From NCBI RefSeq assembly GCF_002262935.1, contig NZ_NPIA01000001.1, positions 620,001 through 684,000 on the forward strand: DNA of 64,000 bases, read 5' to 3'. The notes under the pieces were generated by a model. It searched no databases, was not told the DNA's origin, and saw only the letters and a list, made by a program, of their open reading frames with translations. The translations under genes and the position numbers were made by a program. Positions 26,545 through 37,496 of the stretch are shown here, in pieces. This DNA is from Lottiidibacillus patelloidae (lineage in GTDB: Bacteria > Bacillota > Bacilli > Bacillales > SA5d-4). How positions within the stretch are numbered: the stretch's first letter is position 1; each line of letters begins with the position of its first letter.

Positions 26545-27411
26545 ATGGCAACATTTAAAGATTTTCGTAACAACGTAAAACCTAACTGGTGTCCCGGGTG
26601 CGGAGACTTCTCAGTACAAGCAGCAATGCAACGTGCTGCAGCAAACGTTGGTTTAGAGCCTCAAGACCTTGCAGTAATTTCTGGTATCGGATGTTCTGGT
26701 CGTATTTCTGGTTACATTAATTCATATGGTTTCCACGGAATTCACGGTCGTTCATTACCAATTGCACAAGGTGTAAAAATGGCGAATAAAGATTTAACAG
26801 TTATTGCTTCTGGTGGTGACGGAGATGGATTTGCAATCGGTTTAGGTCATACTATCCATGCAATTCGTCGTAACATCGATGTAACTTACATCGTAATGGA
26901 TAACCAAATCTACGGATTAACTAAAGGTCAAACATCTCCACGTAGTGAGATGGGCTTTAAAACGAAGAGTACTCCTGGTGGATCTATCGAGTCTTCTTTA
27001 TCAGTTATGGAAGTAGCAATGTCAGCTGGAGCAGGCTTTGTAGCTCAAAGTTTCTCTAGTGACCTTAAAGAACTTACTTCATTAATTGAACAAGGAATTC
27101 AACATAAAGGATTCTCTTTAATTAACGTATTTAGCCCATGTGTAACTTACAATAAAGTAAACACATATGACTGGTTTAAAGAAAACTTAGTGAAACTTGC
27201 TGATGTGGAAGATTATGATCCTCATAACCGCAGCAAAGCAATGAATACACTAATGGAAAATAACGGTCTTGTAACAGGGTTAATCTACCAAAATAAAGAG
27301 AAAAAGTCTTACCAAGAACTTGTTAACGGATATAGTGAAGAGCCGTTATCAGATGCTGATTTATTATTTGAAGCTGAGAAGTTTGATAAATTAGTTAAAG
27401 AATTTATGTAA
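26545..27411 (+). CDS. korB: 2-oxoacid:ferredoxin oxidoreductase, beta subunit
   Basis: The thiamine-diphosphate- and [4Fe-4S]-binding partner of KorA. The 288-residue protein has the cluster motif WCPGCGDF (residues 15-22), the ThDP-binding GGDGDGFAIGLGH with the downstream DNQIYGLTKGQTSP, and a later Cys in NVFSPCVTYN. It abuts korA (TAAATG), so both are made from one message. A very strong terminator follows. This pair, between a dipeptidase and miaB, is a common arrangement in Bacillaceae. Confidence 0.95.
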   Translation: MATFKDFRNNVKPNWCPGCGDFSVQAAMQRAAANVGLEPQDLAVISGIGCSGRISGYINSYGFHGIHGRSLPIAQGVKMANKDLTVIASGGDGDGFAIGLGHTIHAIRRNIDVTYIVMDNQIYGLTKGQTSPRSEMGFKTKSTPGGSIESSLSVMEVAMSAGAGFVAQSFSSDLKELTSLIEQGIQHKGFSLINVFSPCVTYNKVNTYDWFKENLVKLADVEDYDPHNRSKAMNTLMENNGLVTGLIYQNKEKKSYQELVNGYSEEPLSDADLLFEAEKFDKLVKEFM

Positions 27412-27420
27412 TAACCTCAA

Positions 27421-27459
27421 AAACCAACCAAACGAAATATGTTTGGTTGGTTTTTTCTT
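27421..27459 (+). terminator. Terminator after korB
   Basis: A perfect 13-bp stem AAACCAACCAAAC/GTTTGGTTGGTTT with a short loop, followed by a T run. Confidence 0.92.
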
Positions 27460-27471
27460 TGCTAAACGGTC

Positions 27472-27794
27472 GCTTCAGCTTTTCTTTAATGTGTCTAGCT
27501 TCAGCAATCAACGTCTAGAAAACTTCACACTCTTCATTTCGATAAGTCTACATCGAATAGCTTCACTATTCGTGTATCCTTTATCTTAATCAGAGTGCTC
27601 CAGTTTTTACGCCGTTAACCGATTGCTTCAGCTTTTCTTTAATGTGTCTAGCTTCAGCAATCAACGTCTAGAAAACTTCACACTCTTCATTTCGATAAGT
27701 CTACATCGAATAGCTTCACTATTCGTGTATCCTTTATCTTAATCAGAGTGCTCCAGTTTTTGCGCCGTTAACCGATTGCTTCAGCTTTTCTTTT
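27472..27794. repeat. Tandem 153-bp intergenic repeat (two units plus a partial third)
   Basis: Unit 1 is 27472-27624 and unit 2 is 27625-27777. They are near-identical (one clear difference, TTTTTACGCC versus TTTTTGCGCC), and a partial third copy of the opening GCTTCAGCTTTTCTTT starts at 27778. Each unit folds around CACTCT/AGAGTG (27528-27533 with 27592-27597) and an apical hairpin CGAATAG-CTTCA-CTATTCG (27554-27572). No open reading frame of note is present. It fills most of the 490-base gap between korB and miaB. A diverged copy lies at 48115-48285. Confidence 0.9.
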
Positions 27795-27903
27795 ATTAAT
27801 GCGATTCTATTGTCTTACAATGGCGAAAGCTTTATACTATGATATGGACATATTATTTATTTTTTAATTTATCGTTTTTTATATAGATGAAAGGAGAATC
27901 ATA

Positions 27904-29442
27904 ATGAATGAAGAGCAACGTAAAGAAATGAATGCAGTACTAGATTCTTCCGTTGAGAAAAAATCTACGAAAGATTTCTCGAAATACTTCGAGTCTACTT
28001 ATACTCCACCTTCTTTAAAGGATGCAAAAAAACGAGGGAAATCAGATGTCAATTTTGAATATGACTTTGATATTCCTGCAGATATGAAAACAATTGGTGT
28101 TGGGAAAAAATTCTTAATCCGTACTTATGGATGTCAAATGAATGAGCACGATACGGAAGTTATGTCAGGTATTTTTATGGCGATGGGTTATGAAGCTACA
28201 GTGGATACAAAAGAAGCTGACGTCATCTTATTAAATACATGTGCAATTCGAGAAAATGCTGAAAACAAAGTGTTTGGTGAAATTGGCCATTTAAAACCTT
28301 TAAAATTAGAAAACCCCGACTTAATAATTGGAATTTGTGGTTGTATGTCACAAGAAGAATCCGTTGTAAATCGTATTTTAGAAAAGCATCACTTTATTGA
28401 TATGATTTTCGGGACTCATAACATTCATCGCTTACCAAATATATTAAAAGATGCAATGTTTAATAAAGAGATGGTCGTTGAAGTTTGGTCGAAGGAAGGA
28501 GATATTATTGAAAACCTTCCTAAAGTCCGAAAAGGTAGTATTAAAGGCTGGGTAAATATAATGTATGGCTGCGATAAGTTTTGTACGTACTGTATCGTTC
28601 CGTATACTCGTGGGAAAGAGCGTAGTCGCCGTCCTGAAGATATTATTGAAGAGGTCCGCCATCTTGCTCGTAATGGCTATAAAGAAATTACTCTATTAGG
28701 TCAAAACGTAAATGCATACGGTAAAGACTTAAAAGATATGAATTATGGCCTTGGTGACTTAATGGATGAAATTCGTAAAATTGATATTCCACGTGTCCGT
28801 TTTACAACGAGTCATCCTCGTGACTTTGATGATCGTCTAGTTGAAGTACTAGGTAAAGGCGGTAACTTAGTTGAGCATATTCATTTACCGGTTCAATCAG
28901 GTAGCTCAGAAGTATTAAAGCTAATGGCCAGAAAATATTCTCGCGAACATTACTTAGAGCTTGTTCGTAAAATTAAAGATGCAGTTCCAAATGCGGCATT
29001 AACGACAGATATCATTGTAGGTTTCCCTAATGAAACAGAAGAGCAATTTGAGGAAACAATGTCACTTGTTCGTGAAGTCGGCTATGAAGGCTGTTATACA
29101 TTCATTTACTCTCCACGTGAAGGAACTCCTGCTGCAAAGATGGAAGACAACGTACCGATGGAAGTAAAGAAAGAGCGTTTACAGCGTTTAAACGCATTAG
29201 TTAATGAGCAAGCTGCAAATGCAATGAAAAAATATGCAGGCCAAATTGTTGAAGTGTTAGTAGAAGGTGAAAGTAAAAATAACCCTGATGTGTTAGCTGG
29301 GTATACTCGAACAAGCAAACTTGTAAACTTTAAAGCTCCAAAGTCTGCAATTGGTAAACTTGTTAAAGTGAAAATTACTGATGTTAGAACATGGTCTTTA
29401 AATGGCGAAATGATAGAAGAAACTGCAGAGGTGACAATGTAA
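27904..29442 (+). CDS. miaB: tRNA-2-methylthio-N6-dimethylallyladenosine synthase
   Basis: Radical-SAM enzyme that adds the methylthio group to i6A37 of tRNAs reading UNN codons. The 512 residues comprise a Bacillus-type N-terminal extension (~1-65), the MTTase domain with its cluster cysteines ([22 protein letters not shown] and [10 protein letters not shown]), the radical-SAM motif CDKFCTYC, and a C-terminal TRAM domain. Its substrate is made by MiaA, encoded 9 kb downstream. ricA overlaps its stop codon (TAATG). Confidence 0.96.
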   Translation: MNEEQRKEMNAVLDSSVEKKSTKDFSKYFESTYTPPSLKDAKKRGKSDVNFEYDFDIPADMKTIGVGKKFLIRTYGCQMNEHDTEVMSGIFMAMGYEATVDTKEADVILLNTCAIRENAENKVFGEIGHLKPLKLENPDLIIGICGCMSQEESVVNRILEKHHFIDMIFGTHNIHRLPNILKDAMFNKEMVVEVWSKEGDIIENLPKVRKGSIKGWVNIMYGCDKFCTYCIVPYTRGKERSRRPEDIIEEVRHLARNGYKEITLLGQNVNAYGKDLKDMNYGLGDLMDEIRKIDIPRVRFTTSHPRDFDDRLVEVLGKGGNLVEHIHLPVQSGSSEVLKLMARKYSREHYLELVRKIKDAVPNAALTTDIIVGFPNETEEQFEETMSLVREVGYEGCYTFIYSPREGTPAAKMEDNVPMEVKKERLQRLNALVNEQAANAMKKYAGQIVEVLVEGESKNNPDVLAGYTRTSKLVNFKAPKSAIGKLVKVKITDVRTWSLNGEMIEETAEVTM

Positions 29443-29873
29443 TGACAAAAATTACTAAAGAAGCAATAGTAGCAAAAGCAAACGAAGTAGCAAAAATGAT
29501 TGCTGAAACAGAAGAAGTAGATTTCTTCAAAAAAGCAGAAGCTAAAATTAACGAGAACGAAAAAGTACAAAAGCTAATTGCTGAAATTAAAGCATTTCAA
29601 AAGCAAGCAGTAAATTTACAACACTATGAAAAAACAGAAGCTTCTAAACGTGTAGAAGCTAAAATTGATCAGTTAAATAATGAACTAGACGAAATTCCAA
29701 TTGTACAAGAGTTTAAACAGTCTCAACAAGAAGTAAATGGCTTACTACAACTAGTGGCTAACACAATCTCTAATGAAGTGACGGATGAAATAATCCGCTC
29801 AACTGGTGGAGATTTACTACAAGGAACTACAGGTTCAAAAAAAGAAGATGAAAAAGGCTGCGGAAGCTGCTAA
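29442..29873 (+). CDS. ricA: RicA (YmcA), RicAFT complex subunit
   Basis: A 143-residue helical protein of the YlbF/YmcA family. With RicF and RicT it forms an iron-sulfur complex that stimulates RNase Y mediated mRNA maturation and promotes sporulation, competence and biofilm formation in B. subtilis. The C terminus ends in a cysteine pair, KGCGSC, consistent with cluster binding. The ATG overlapping the miaB stop follows GAGGTGA; an earlier in-frame codon would lie well inside miaB. Its target RNase Y is encoded 7 kb upstream. Confidence 0.93.
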   Translation: MTKITKEAIVAKANEVAKMIAETEEVDFFKKAEAKINENEKVQKLIAEIKAFQKQAVNLQHYEKTEASKRVEAKIDQLNNELDEIPIVQEFKQSQQEVNGLLQLVANTISNEVTDEIIRSTGGDLLQGTTGSKKEDEKGCGSC

Positions 29874-29884
29874 TTATAGGAACG

Positions 29885-29918
29885 CGTGAAATCTGTAAAA
29901 GATTTCACGTGTTTTTTA
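29885..29918 (+). terminator. Terminator after ricA
   Basis: CGTGAAATCT pairs with AGATTTCACG, loop GTAAA, followed by TGTTTTTT. Confidence 0.9.
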
Positions 29919-30085
29919 TTTATATCAGTCAATATGGTTGGATTGATCTCTGATAATTGTTTCCTAACCTTAAACCGTTGTACATAAGTAACTCCCCGTT
30001 CATTTTATCATCTATTATTTAGCTTCCTTTTTTCTTTAAAATTGGCTGGAATTCTAAAATTATGAACAACTTTTCCAAAACAACA

Positions 30086-30093
30086 CATACAAT
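30086..30093 (+). promoter_or_regulatory. Candidate sigma-E -10 (P1) upstream of cotE
   Basis: CATACAAT is a perfect sigma-E -10 element. The matching -35 is weak, so this is tentative. B. subtilis cotE has a sigma-E P1 and a sigma-K P2. The rest of 29919-30160 shows nothing recognisable. Confidence 0.4.
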
Positions 30094-30162
30094 GTACTAA
30101 TATGCTTGCAATGACTGTGAACTCACATCTTTTTGTAAGGCAAACAACTAAAGAATTTTGGC

Positions 30163-30190
30163 ACACTAGTTATTCGCCCTGCATACGATA
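30163..30190 (+). promoter_or_regulatory. Candidate sigma-K promoter (P2) upstream of cotE
   Basis: CATACGATA at 30182-30190 matches the sigma-K -10 CATA-N3-TA, with AC at 30163-30164 at a 17-base spacing. It lies ~35 bases before the cotE start. Confidence 0.5.
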
Positions 30191-30223
30191 TGAGTGAAAC
30201 TTGGAAGAGGAGGTAATGCGCAA

Positions 30224-30790
30224 ATGTCTGAAATAGAACATGACCGCCACTTTCGTGAAATTATAACGAAAGCGGTTTGTGCAAAAGGCAGAAAGTTTAC
30301 TCAAGCAACGAATACAGTAAATCCTGCACATCGTCCTACTAGCATCTTAGGCTGCTGGATTATTAACCATCAGTATAAGGCTAAAAAGAAAAGCGATTGT
30401 GTGGAAATCGAAGGACGCTATGACATAAATGTATGGTACTCATACAACAAAAATACAAAAACAGAAGTTGTAACAGAAACTGTTGAGTACTGTGATGTCA
30501 TTCCTTTAACACAAAAGGATGAGAATTGCTTGAATGATGACCTTGAGGTAATCGCTCGAGTTCTTCAACAACCAAATACGTTAGAGGCAACAATTTCACC
30601 GAATGGTAACAAAGTTATCGTTCAAGTAGAAAGAGAATTCCTTGCTGAAGTAATTGGTGAAACAAAGATTTGTGTACTTGTAAATCCTGATGGATGCGTA
30701 GAAGGCATCGACAAAGATTGGGATTGTGACATCAGTGATGATGACTTTGAGGACTTAGACCCAGATTTCTTACTTGGGGATGAAGAGTAA
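30224..30790 (+). CDS. cotE: Outer spore coat morphogenetic protein CotE
   Basis: Directs assembly of the outer coat around the forespore. The 188-residue protein has the conserved core [50 protein letters not shown] and [19 protein letters not shown], and the very acidic tail ([11 protein letters not shown]) needed for coat-protein interactions. ATG at 30224 follows GAGGAGGT; an in-frame GTG 30 bases earlier precedes the ribosome site and is rejected. Two stage-specific promoter candidates lie upstream. Confidence 0.96.
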   Translation: MSEIEHDRHFREIITKAVCAKGRKFTQATNTVNPAHRPTSILGCWIINHQYKAKKKSDCVEIEGRYDINVWYSYNKNTKTEVVTETVEYCDVIPLTQKDENCLNDDLEVIARVLQQPNTLEATISPNGNKVIVQVEREFLAEVIGETKICVLVNPDGCVEGIDKDWDCDISDDDFEDLDPDFLLGDEE

Positions 30791-30795
30791 CTTTT

Positions 30796-30826
30796 AGGAA
30801 GAATATTTTATTCTTCCTTTTTTTAT
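30796..30826 (+). terminator. Terminator after cotE
   Basis: AGGAAGAATA pairs with TATTCTTCCT around a tiny loop, followed by seven T. Confidence 0.9.
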
Positions 30827-30847
30827 TTCGATTTAGGGGGCATTTTC

Positions 30848-31984
30848 GTGGATGATAAAATAAGACAAACATTATCATTACACCAAGTCTCAACTTCTAA
30901 TTACTTTAATAAAAATTTTCTCTCCGTAAAAATAGTCGGTGCACAGTTCCACATGCTTGCTGTACGTATTTGGGTGCCAACAAAAAAAAGGTGGATTTCC
31001 TTAAAGGAGGGCAACAACTTCTTTAAAAGTAAGGAAATGATTCATCTAGCACTTCAATGTCTTTATTACGTAAATATCCCAATTGGGGTTTGCGTTATCC
31101 AACGTGGTCTTGGTGGTAAATGTCATGTGTATTCAATCAAAGAGAAAAGAGCAGAGGAACTACCTAATGTGTTACAACGAAGATTAGAGCAAATAAAAGA
31201 ACAATCTCCTTTCAATTCTGAGCTAACATTTGGTGCTGATGTTGAAGGTCTTCTGTATCATGAAAAACGAAAAAAATATATAACTGCCTCTTCGCTATTT
31301 AAGCAAAATGATCGATTAGGCTATGATAATGCAATGATTGTAAGAGAGAATAAAACGAAAAATCATATTTTAGAATTACGCCCTTTACCTGGTAAAAACG
31401 GAAAAGAGCTATATACAAATTTAGTACTAGAATATGAAAAATTACTCGAGGTTACAAGAAAATACGATTTATCAGTTATTGGAGGAGCAAATCCTGTAAG
31501 TAGTGTTATGTTAGGAGGACACATCCACGTCGGTAATAAAAACTTGAATTTTCAAGTCGTTCGTACGCTTGATTTATTTTTCGGAATACCGATGAGTTTG
31601 ACGGAGGATCAAGGAGCCGTACAAAGAAGGAAAACTTATGGCAGACTAGGTTCTGTCAAGATGAATAAGTACAATGGTTTTGAATATCGTACGTTACCTT
31701 CTTGGATTGAACAAATTCCAGACATGCTACCAGTTTTTCGCTGGTATTGCTTACTCTTAAAAAATGCGCATCTATTTCAAGATGGTCGACTTCCAAGTAA
31801 ACTATTAAATGGGTACTATACACAAAATAATAAGTTTTTGGAAACGGAAGTAAAAAAAGTACATGGTAAAGCGTTATCAGTGTTACACCGCCCTTCTCAT
31901 AAGGAGATTGCTAATGAATTTTTCGAATTGGTTCTAGAAAAGTCCGTGTCGAACAATAAAGAATTTGCCGGAAATATGCTATAA
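30848..31984 (+). CDS. Putative amidoligase (phiEco32-like COOH.NH2 ligase type)
   Basis: A 378-residue protein with the hallmarks of glutamine-synthetase-fold amidoligases: GADVEG (~135), an E-L-R motif in HILELRPLPGKNG, GGHIHVG (~220) and a late E-Y-R in NGFEYRTLPSW. Such enzymes form amide or isopeptide bonds with ATP. The first ~120 residues form an extra N-terminal domain. Start is GTG after AGGGGG. It sits between the coat gene cotE and mutS, with mutS beginning 38 bases later. A spore-coat or peptide-modifying role is only suggested by that context; the substrate is unknown. Confidence 0.75.
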   Translation: MDDKIRQTLSLHQVSTSNYFNKNFLSVKIVGAQFHMLAVRIWVPTKKRWISLKEGNNFFKSKEMIHLALQCLYYVNIPIGVCVIQRGLGGKCHVYSIKEKRAEELPNVLQRRLEQIKEQSPFNSELTFGADVEGLLYHEKRKKYITASSLFKQNDRLGYDNAMIVRENKTKNHILELRPLPGKNGKELYTNLVLEYEKLLEVTRKYDLSVIGGANPVSSVMLGGHIHVGNKNLNFQVVRTLDLFFGIPMSLTEDQGAVQRRKTYGRLGSVKMNKYNGFEYRTLPSWIEQIPDMLPVFRWYCLLLKNAHLFQDGRLPSKLLNGYYTQNNKFLETEVKKVHGKALSVLHRPSHKEIANEFFELVLEKSVSNNKEFAGNML

Positions 31985-32022
31985 TATGATAAAAGAAGAT
32001 AGTATATTTATCGGAGGTTCAT

Positions 32023-34605
32023 ATGTCTGAATATACCCCAATGATTAAACAATATTTAGCGATAAAGGCACAATACAAGGATGCCTTTTTGTTTTTTAGA
32101 TTAGGAGATTTTTATGAAATGTTCTTTGAAGATGCTGTGACGGCATCCCAAGAACTAGAAATTACATTAACTAGCCGTGATGGTGGACAAATTCCGATGT
32201 GCGGAGTTCCACATCATTCTGCAGAAGGTTATATTAATCGATTAATTGAAAAAGGTTATAAAGTTGCATTATGTGAGCAAGTGGAAGACCCTAAACATGC
32301 AAAAGGAGTCGTTAAGCGTGAAGTTGTCCAGTTAATTACGCCTGGAACGGTCATGAATGGAAGTATTGTTTCTGAAAAAGAAAACAATTACTTAGCAGCT
32401 ATTACATGCTTTTCAGATGGCACATTTGGATTAGCTTTATGTGACTTAACGACTGGAGAAAATAAAGTAACGTTACTCCAAGAAGGTAAAGACGAATTAA
32501 TCCATGAACTATTTTCTTCAGGAGCAAAAGAAGTAGTTGTTGCTAGCAATGTAGATGAAAGCTTATTGCAAGCAATACAAGAGCGACTTGAAGTAACAGT
32601 TTCACGAGAAGATGAAAGTTTTATTCCAGACGAGTTTACTACTTTAGTTGAGAACATCGAGCAACCAAAGCTGATTGAATCGTTTGCTAGATTATTGCAA
32701 TACATGATTCGAACGCAAAAAAGATCACTAGATCATTTGCAACCTGTTTTTTACTTTGAAGTCAATGAATTTATGAAAATTGACATGCATTCTAAACGAA
32801 ATTTAGAACTAGTAGAGTCTAATCGCAATAAAAGTAGAAAAGGGTCATTATTATGGCTATTAGATAAAACAGTAACTGCTATGGGTGGAAGAATGTTAAA
32901 ACAATGGATTGAGCGTCCACTCATCACTAAGGAAAAAATTGAAACTCGTCAACAAATGGTAGAAACATTTGTTCAGCAATTTTTTGAACGCGAAAATTTA
33001 AGAGAACAGTTAAAAGGTGTGTATGATTTAGAACGCTTAGCTGGTCGAGTAGCATTTGGAAATGTAAATGCTCGTGATTTAATACAGCTAAAAAAATCAT
33101 TACAACAAGTTCCAGAAATAATCTCTACATTGCAACAATTGGACAACCCTTACAGCTCGGAATTAGCTGAGAAAATGGATCCATGCGAAAGACTTACAGC
33201 TATGCTCGAAAAAAGCATTCAGCCGTCACCACCGCTTTCTATTAAAGATGGAGACATAATTAATGATGGCTATAATGAGCAACTTGATAGATACCGTGAT
33301 GCTACAAGGAACGGAAAAGCGTGGATTGCTCAATTGCAACAACAAGAGCGAGAAGAAACGGGAATCAAATCATTAAAGATTGGTTACAATAAAGTGTTTG
33401 GTTACTATATCGAAGTAACAAAAGCAAATTTACACTTACTTCCTGAAGGGAAATATGAGCGTAAACAAACGTTAACAAATGCAGAGCGTTATATTACCCC
33501 TGAATTAAAAGAAAAAGAATCGCTAATTTTAGATGCTGAAGAAAAAATTGTTCAACTTGAATATGAACTTTTTATCGCTTTACGAGAAGAAGTGAAAACC
33601 TATATTCCAGTCATGCAAAAACTTGCGAGGCAAATTAGTGAAATTGATTGCTTACAATCGTTTGCTACTATTAGTGAAAACTATCATTATGTGAAGCCTA
33701 CTTTCTCGGAAAATCGTAATGTCCTTATTAAAGAAGGGCGTCACCCTGTCGTTGAAAAAATGATGAATTCCCAAGAATATGTTGCAAATGATGTAGAACT
33801 AAATGCTTCTAGGGAAACGTTATTAATTACAGGACCAAATATGTCAGGTAAAAGTACGTATATGCGCCAAGTGGCACTTACTGCAATCATGGCTCAAATA
33901 GGTTGCTTTATTCCGGCAGACAGTGCGGAATTACCGATCTTTGATAAAGTGTTTACTAGAATTGGAGCAGCAGATGATTTAGCTGCTGGTCAAAGTACCT
34001 TTATGGTTGAAATGCTAGAAACAAAGTTAGCGTTAGCTAAGGCTACACAAAATAGTTTAATTCTTTTAGATGAAATTGGCCGAGGCACTTCCACTTATGA
34101 CGGGATGGCGTTAGCGCAAGCAATAATTGAATATATTTCTGAGGAAATAAAAGCTAAAACGATGTTCTCCACACATTATCATGAATTAACGGATTTAGAG
34201 GATGAACTTGAAGCTCTTCACAATGTTCACGTAAGTGCTATTGAAGAGAATGGTAAAGTAGTATTTTTACACAAAGTTCGTGATGGCCGAGCAGATGAAA
34301 GCTACGGGATACATGTAGCACAATTAGCTGAGCTGCCAGATAAATTAATAGTCAGAGCAAGAGAAATATTAGCTAAACTAGAAAGCGGTCAATCGAAAAA
34401 TAAGCCAACTACTTCGAAAGTTAATCAGAAGACAGAGGAAGAGCAATTATCCCTCTTTGTTGCCGAAAATAATAATGTAACTCCACCTATAGGCAGTAAG
34501 GAGCAAAAAGTCTTAAAACAGTTGCAAGAGATGAATATGTTGGAAATGACGCCACTTGAGGCGATGAATAAACTTTATGATTTACAAAAGAAATTAAAAG
34601 CGTAA
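32023..34605 (+). CDS. mutS: DNA mismatch repair protein MutS
   Basis: Recognises base mismatches and small loops and recruits MutL. The 860-residue protein has the N-terminal mismatch-binding motif ([15 protein letters not shown], containing the G-D-F-Y-E signature), connector and lever domains, and the C-terminal ABC-type ATPase: Walker [12 protein letters not shown] near residue 606, [14 protein letters not shown] (signature and Walker B) and the STHYHEL switch. A short C-terminal segment carries QLSLF, a beta-clamp-binding type motif. It starts after CGGAGG and mutL follows 19 bases downstream. Confidence 0.98.
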   Translation: MSEYTPMIKQYLAIKAQYKDAFLFFRLGDFYEMFFEDAVTASQELEITLTSRDGGQIPMCGVPHHSAEGYINRLIEKGYKVALCEQVEDPKHAKGVVKREVVQLITPGTVMNGSIVSEKENNYLAAITCFSDGTFGLALCDLTTGENKVTLLQEGKDELIHELFSSGAKEVVVASNVDESLLQAIQERLEVTVSREDESFIPDEFTTLVENIEQPKLIESFARLLQYMIRTQKRSLDHLQPVFYFEVNEFMKIDMHSKRNLELVESNRNKSRKGSLLWLLDKTVTAMGGRMLKQWIERPLITKEKIETRQQMVETFVQQFFERENLREQLKGVYDLERLAGRVAFGNVNARDLIQLKKSLQQVPEIISTLQQLDNPYSSELAEKMDPCERLTAMLEKSIQPSPPLSIKDGDIINDGYNEQLDRYRDATRNGKAWIAQLQQQEREETGIKSLKIGYNKVFGYYIEVTKANLHLLPEGKYERKQTLTNAERYITPELKEKESLILDAEEKIVQLEYELFIALREEVKTYIPVMQKLARQISEIDCLQSFATISENYHYVKPTFSENRNVLIKEGRHPVVEKMMNSQEYVANDVELNASRETLLITGPNMSGKSTYMRQVALTAIMAQIGCFIPADSAELPIFDKVFTRIGAADDLAAGQSTFMVEMLETKLALAKATQNSLILLDEIGRGTSTYDGMALAQAIIEYISEEIKAKTMFSTHYHELTDLEDELEALHNVHVSAIEENGKVVFLHKVRDGRADESYGIHVAQLAELPDKLIVRAREILAKLESGQSKNKPTTSKVNQKTEEEQLSLFVAENNNVTPPIGSKEQKVLKQLQEMNMLEMTPLEAMNKLYDLQKKLKA

Positions 34606-34624
34606 AAAGAAATGAGGGGAAAGC

Positions 34625-36514
34625 ATGGGAAAAATCGTTCGTTTGAATGAGCAGCTTTCTAACTTAATAGCAGCAGGTGAAGTAGTAGAGCGCCCGGCAT
34701 CTGTCGTAAAAGAACTTGTGGAAAATGCGATTGATGCAAACAGTACTCGGATTGAAGTTGAAGTTGAAGAAGGTGGACTTTCTAAAATTCGTATACTTGA
34801 TAATGGGACAGGTATAGCTTCTGATGACTGTGAAGTAGCTTTTGAACGTCATGCAACAAGTAAAATAAAAAATGAACGTGATCTTTTTCGCATTAAATCA
34901 CTAGGCTTCCGCGGCGAGGCACTTCCGAGTATCGCCTCGGTATCCGATTTCCATTTGAAAACTAGCACTGGAGATGGGCCAGGGACATATGTTCACCTAC
35001 AAGCTGGATCAATTAAAGAAAAAACAGCTGCGAATAGTCGTAAAGGAACGGAGATAACCGTAAATAATCTCTTTTTTAATACGCCAGCTCGTTTGAAATA
35101 TATGAAAACAGTCCATACTGAATTAGGGAACATTACTGATGTTATCAATAGATTAGCAATGGCTCACCCGACAATCGCCTTTAAATTAACTCATAATGAA
35201 AAACAAGTGTTAGCGACGAGTGGAAATGGTGACTTACGCCAAGTTATCGCAGCAATATACGGTATGCAAGTTGCTAAAAATTTATTACCGATAAAGGCAG
35301 AGTCGATTGACTTTTCCATTTCTGGTTGGATTGCGAAACCGGAAGTAACGAGAGCATCAAGAAATTATATGTCCACTATAGTTAATGGTCGATATATTAG
35401 AAACTATCAAATTATGAGGGCTGTCCAAGAAGGTTTTCATACATTATTGCCAATCGGAAGATATCCAATTGCGCTATTGCATATTGAAATGGACCCGTTA
35501 CTAATCGATGTAAACGTTCATCCTTCTAAACTAGAGGTACGATTAAGCAAAGAAAAGGAACTAACAGCGCTTATACAAGAAGCTATTAAGGCTGAACTTA
35601 AAAAGACTACTCTTATCCCTTCGGCAGCTTTGCCAAGAAAAGAAAAGGATAAAAGTGAACAACAACAAATGGTCTTTAACCATACCGTGCCTAAGCAAAG
35701 CGACGCTTTAAAACAAGTGGATCAGCCGGCTAATTATTACAGATTTTCAGAAACAGAAAGTGTAGCGGAAACACTTATCAGTAAAGAGGCGCAACCCGCT
35801 CTTCAGGAAACAAAACATTATGATAACTCTCCAATTGTGGAAGAGGAACGATTACAGACACCATTTAAAGAAGAAGCGACAATTTCTTCTCAATCAGGTG
35901 AGGGAAATGAGCAACAGGAAGAAGGCGAATCTCGCTTACCGCCACTTTATCCTATTGGGCAAATGCACGGCACGTATATTCTAGCTCAAAATGATAATGG
36001 GCTATATTTAATTGATCAACACGCCGCGCAAGAAAGAATTAAATACGAGTACTTTCGAGAAAAAGTAGGCGAAATAGAGCCCGAACTTCAAGAACTTTTA
36101 GTTCCATTAACATTTGAGTTTACTGGTGCAGAAATGCCGGTCATTGAAGAAAACATCGACAAGTTAAAGGATGTTGGCATATTCTTAGAACCTTTCGGAC
36201 ATCAAGCCTTTATGGTCAATGCTCATCCTTTATGGTTTCCTGAAGGGCAAGAAAAGGAAATCATCGAAGAAATGATTGAGGAAATTTTGAAGCAAAAGAC
36301 GATAGACGTGAAAAAATTACGTGAAGAAGCGGCGATTATGATGTCATGTAAAGCATCGATAAAAGCTAACCGTCATCTTCGTAATGATGAAATTTTTTCA
36401 TTGCTCGAAACTTTAAGGAAAAGTAGTGATCCATTTACGTGTCCACATGGCCGTCCAATTACGATCCACTATTCTACTTATGAAATGGAAAAAATGTTTA
36501 AACGAATTATGTAA
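34625..36514 (+). CDS. mutL: DNA mismatch repair protein MutL (endonuclease type)
   Basis: The 629-residue matchmaker and nicking enzyme of mismatch repair. The GHKL ATPase domain carries the Mg/ATP motif in [19 protein letters not shown] and [11 protein letters not shown] low-complexity linker (~330-435) follows, then the C-terminal dimer/nuclease domain with [12 protein letters not shown] (DQHA-x2-E-x4-E metal motif, ~463) and [12 protein letters not shown], and CPHGRP near the end. The intact nuclease motif fits organisms without MutH. It lies between mutS and miaA in a compact operon. Confidence 0.98.
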   Translation: MGKIVRLNEQLSNLIAAGEVVERPASVVKELVENAIDANSTRIEVEVEEGGLSKIRILDNGTGIASDDCEVAFERHATSKIKNERDLFRIKSLGFRGEALPSIASVSDFHLKTSTGDGPGTYVHLQAGSIKEKTAANSRKGTEITVNNLFFNTPARLKYMKTVHTELGNITDVINRLAMAHPTIAFKLTHNEKQVLATSGNGDLRQVIAAIYGMQVAKNLLPIKAESIDFSISGWIAKPEVTRASRNYMSTIVNGRYIRNYQIMRAVQEGFHTLLPIGRYPIALLHIEMDPLLIDVNVHPSKLEVRLSKEKELTALIQEAIKAELKKTTLIPSAALPRKEKDKSEQQQMVFNHTVPKQSDALKQVDQPANYYRFSETESVAETLISKEAQPALQETKHYDNSPIVEEERLQTPFKEEATISSQSGEGNEQQEEGESRLPPLYPIGQMHGTYILAQNDNGLYLIDQHAAQERIKYEYFREKVGEIEPELQELLVPLTFEFTGAEMPVIEENIDKLKDVGIFLEPFGHQAFMVNAHPLWFPEGQEKEIIEEMIEEILKQKTIDVKKLREEAAIMMSCKASIKANRHLRNDEIFSLLETLRKSSDPFTCPHGRPITIHYSTYEMEKMFKRIM

Positions 36515-36526
36515 TAGGAGCATGTG

Positions 36527-37483
36527 ATGAAGGAAAAATTAATCGCCATCGTCGGACCAACGGCGGTAGGTAAAACAAAAACTAGTATCGAGTTAGCAAA
36601 AGCTTTAAATGGAGAAATTATTAGTGGTGACTCGATGCAAGTATATAAACATATGGATATTGGAACTGCCAAAGTGAAAGACGAGGAAATGGAAGGAATT
36701 CCGCATCATTTAATTGATATTAAAGAACCTACAGAGCCTTTTTCTGTTGCAGAATTCCAAAAAAGGGCTACGGAACTTATTACTGACATAAACCAAAGAG
36801 GTAAAATTCCAATCATTGTAGGGGGAACAGGTTTATACGTCCAATCTGTTACACATCAATATAATTTTTCAGATGCCTCATCAAACGTTGAATTCAGGAA
36901 TAAATTAGAACAACAAGTTGCTGAAAATGGTATCGAACCACTTTATCAAAAACTTGTTTCTATTGATCCAAAAAGTGCAGAAAATATTCACCCTAACAAT
37001 CACCGCCGCGTTATTCGAGCATTAGAAGTATATCATGAAACAGGACTTACGATGAGTGAATATCAAGCAAAACAGCAGAAGGAATCACCTTATGACTTGT
37101 TTATGGTAGGTCTTACAATGGATAGAGATAAGCTTTACGAACGAATAAATATGCGAGTAGACATGATGGTGGAAGAAGGATTAATAGAGGAAGTCAAAGG
37201 ATTGCATGAGAAAGGTGTTCGTGACTGTCAATCAGTGCAAGCGATTGGATATAAAGAAATATATGACTTTATTGAAGGTAACGTTTCCTTAGAAGGTGCA
37301 ATTGAAAATTTGAAGCAAAATAGTAGGCGCTATGCAAAGCGTCAATTAACATGGTTTCGTAACAAAATGGATATATCTTGGTACGATATGACAAACAACC
37401 GAGAAAAAGTCATATTAGAAATTTTAGAGGATGCAGCAGGAAAGTTCATCATAAAAAGAGAATGTAATACTATTGACGAATGA
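36527..37483 (+). CDS. miaA: tRNA dimethylallyltransferase
   Basis: Transfers the dimethylallyl group to A37 of tRNAs, making the i6A substrate of MiaB. The ~318-residue enzyme has the P-loop GPTAVGKT (~9-16), SGDSMQVY, the GGTGLY motif and the HPNNHRRVIRALEV segment. An in-frame GTG lies directly before the ATG; the ATG is chosen because AGGAG at 36516-36520 is better spaced to it. It follows mutL by 10-12 bases and precedes hfq, the standard order in Bacillaceae. Confidence 0.97.
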   Translation: MKEKLIAIVGPTAVGKTKTSIELAKALNGEIISGDSMQVYKHMDIGTAKVKDEEMEGIPHHLIDIKEPTEPFSVAEFQKRATELITDINQRGKIPIIVGGTGLYVQSVTHQYNFSDASSNVEFRNKLEQQVAENGIEPLYQKLVSIDPKSAENIHPNNHRRVIRALEVYHETGLTMSEYQAKQQKESPYDLFMVGLTMDRDKLYERINMRVDMMVEEGLIEEVKGLHEKGVRDCQSVQAIGYKEIYDFIEGNVSLEGAIENLKQNSRRYAKRQLTWFRNKMDISWYDMTNNREKVILEILEDAAGKFIIKRECNTIDE

Positions 37484-37496
37484 GGAGGACTGCTGA

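Noticed and set aside
27472-27794. CRISPR array
   Set aside because: The repeat unit is 153 bp with two and a bit copies and no unique spacers; no cas genes are nearby.
29106-29570. A 154-codon minus-strand frame opposite miaB and ricA
   Set aside because: It lies wholly antisense to two conserved genes, is rich in Phe/Cys/Ser as expected for a shadow, and has no ribosome site or family resemblance.
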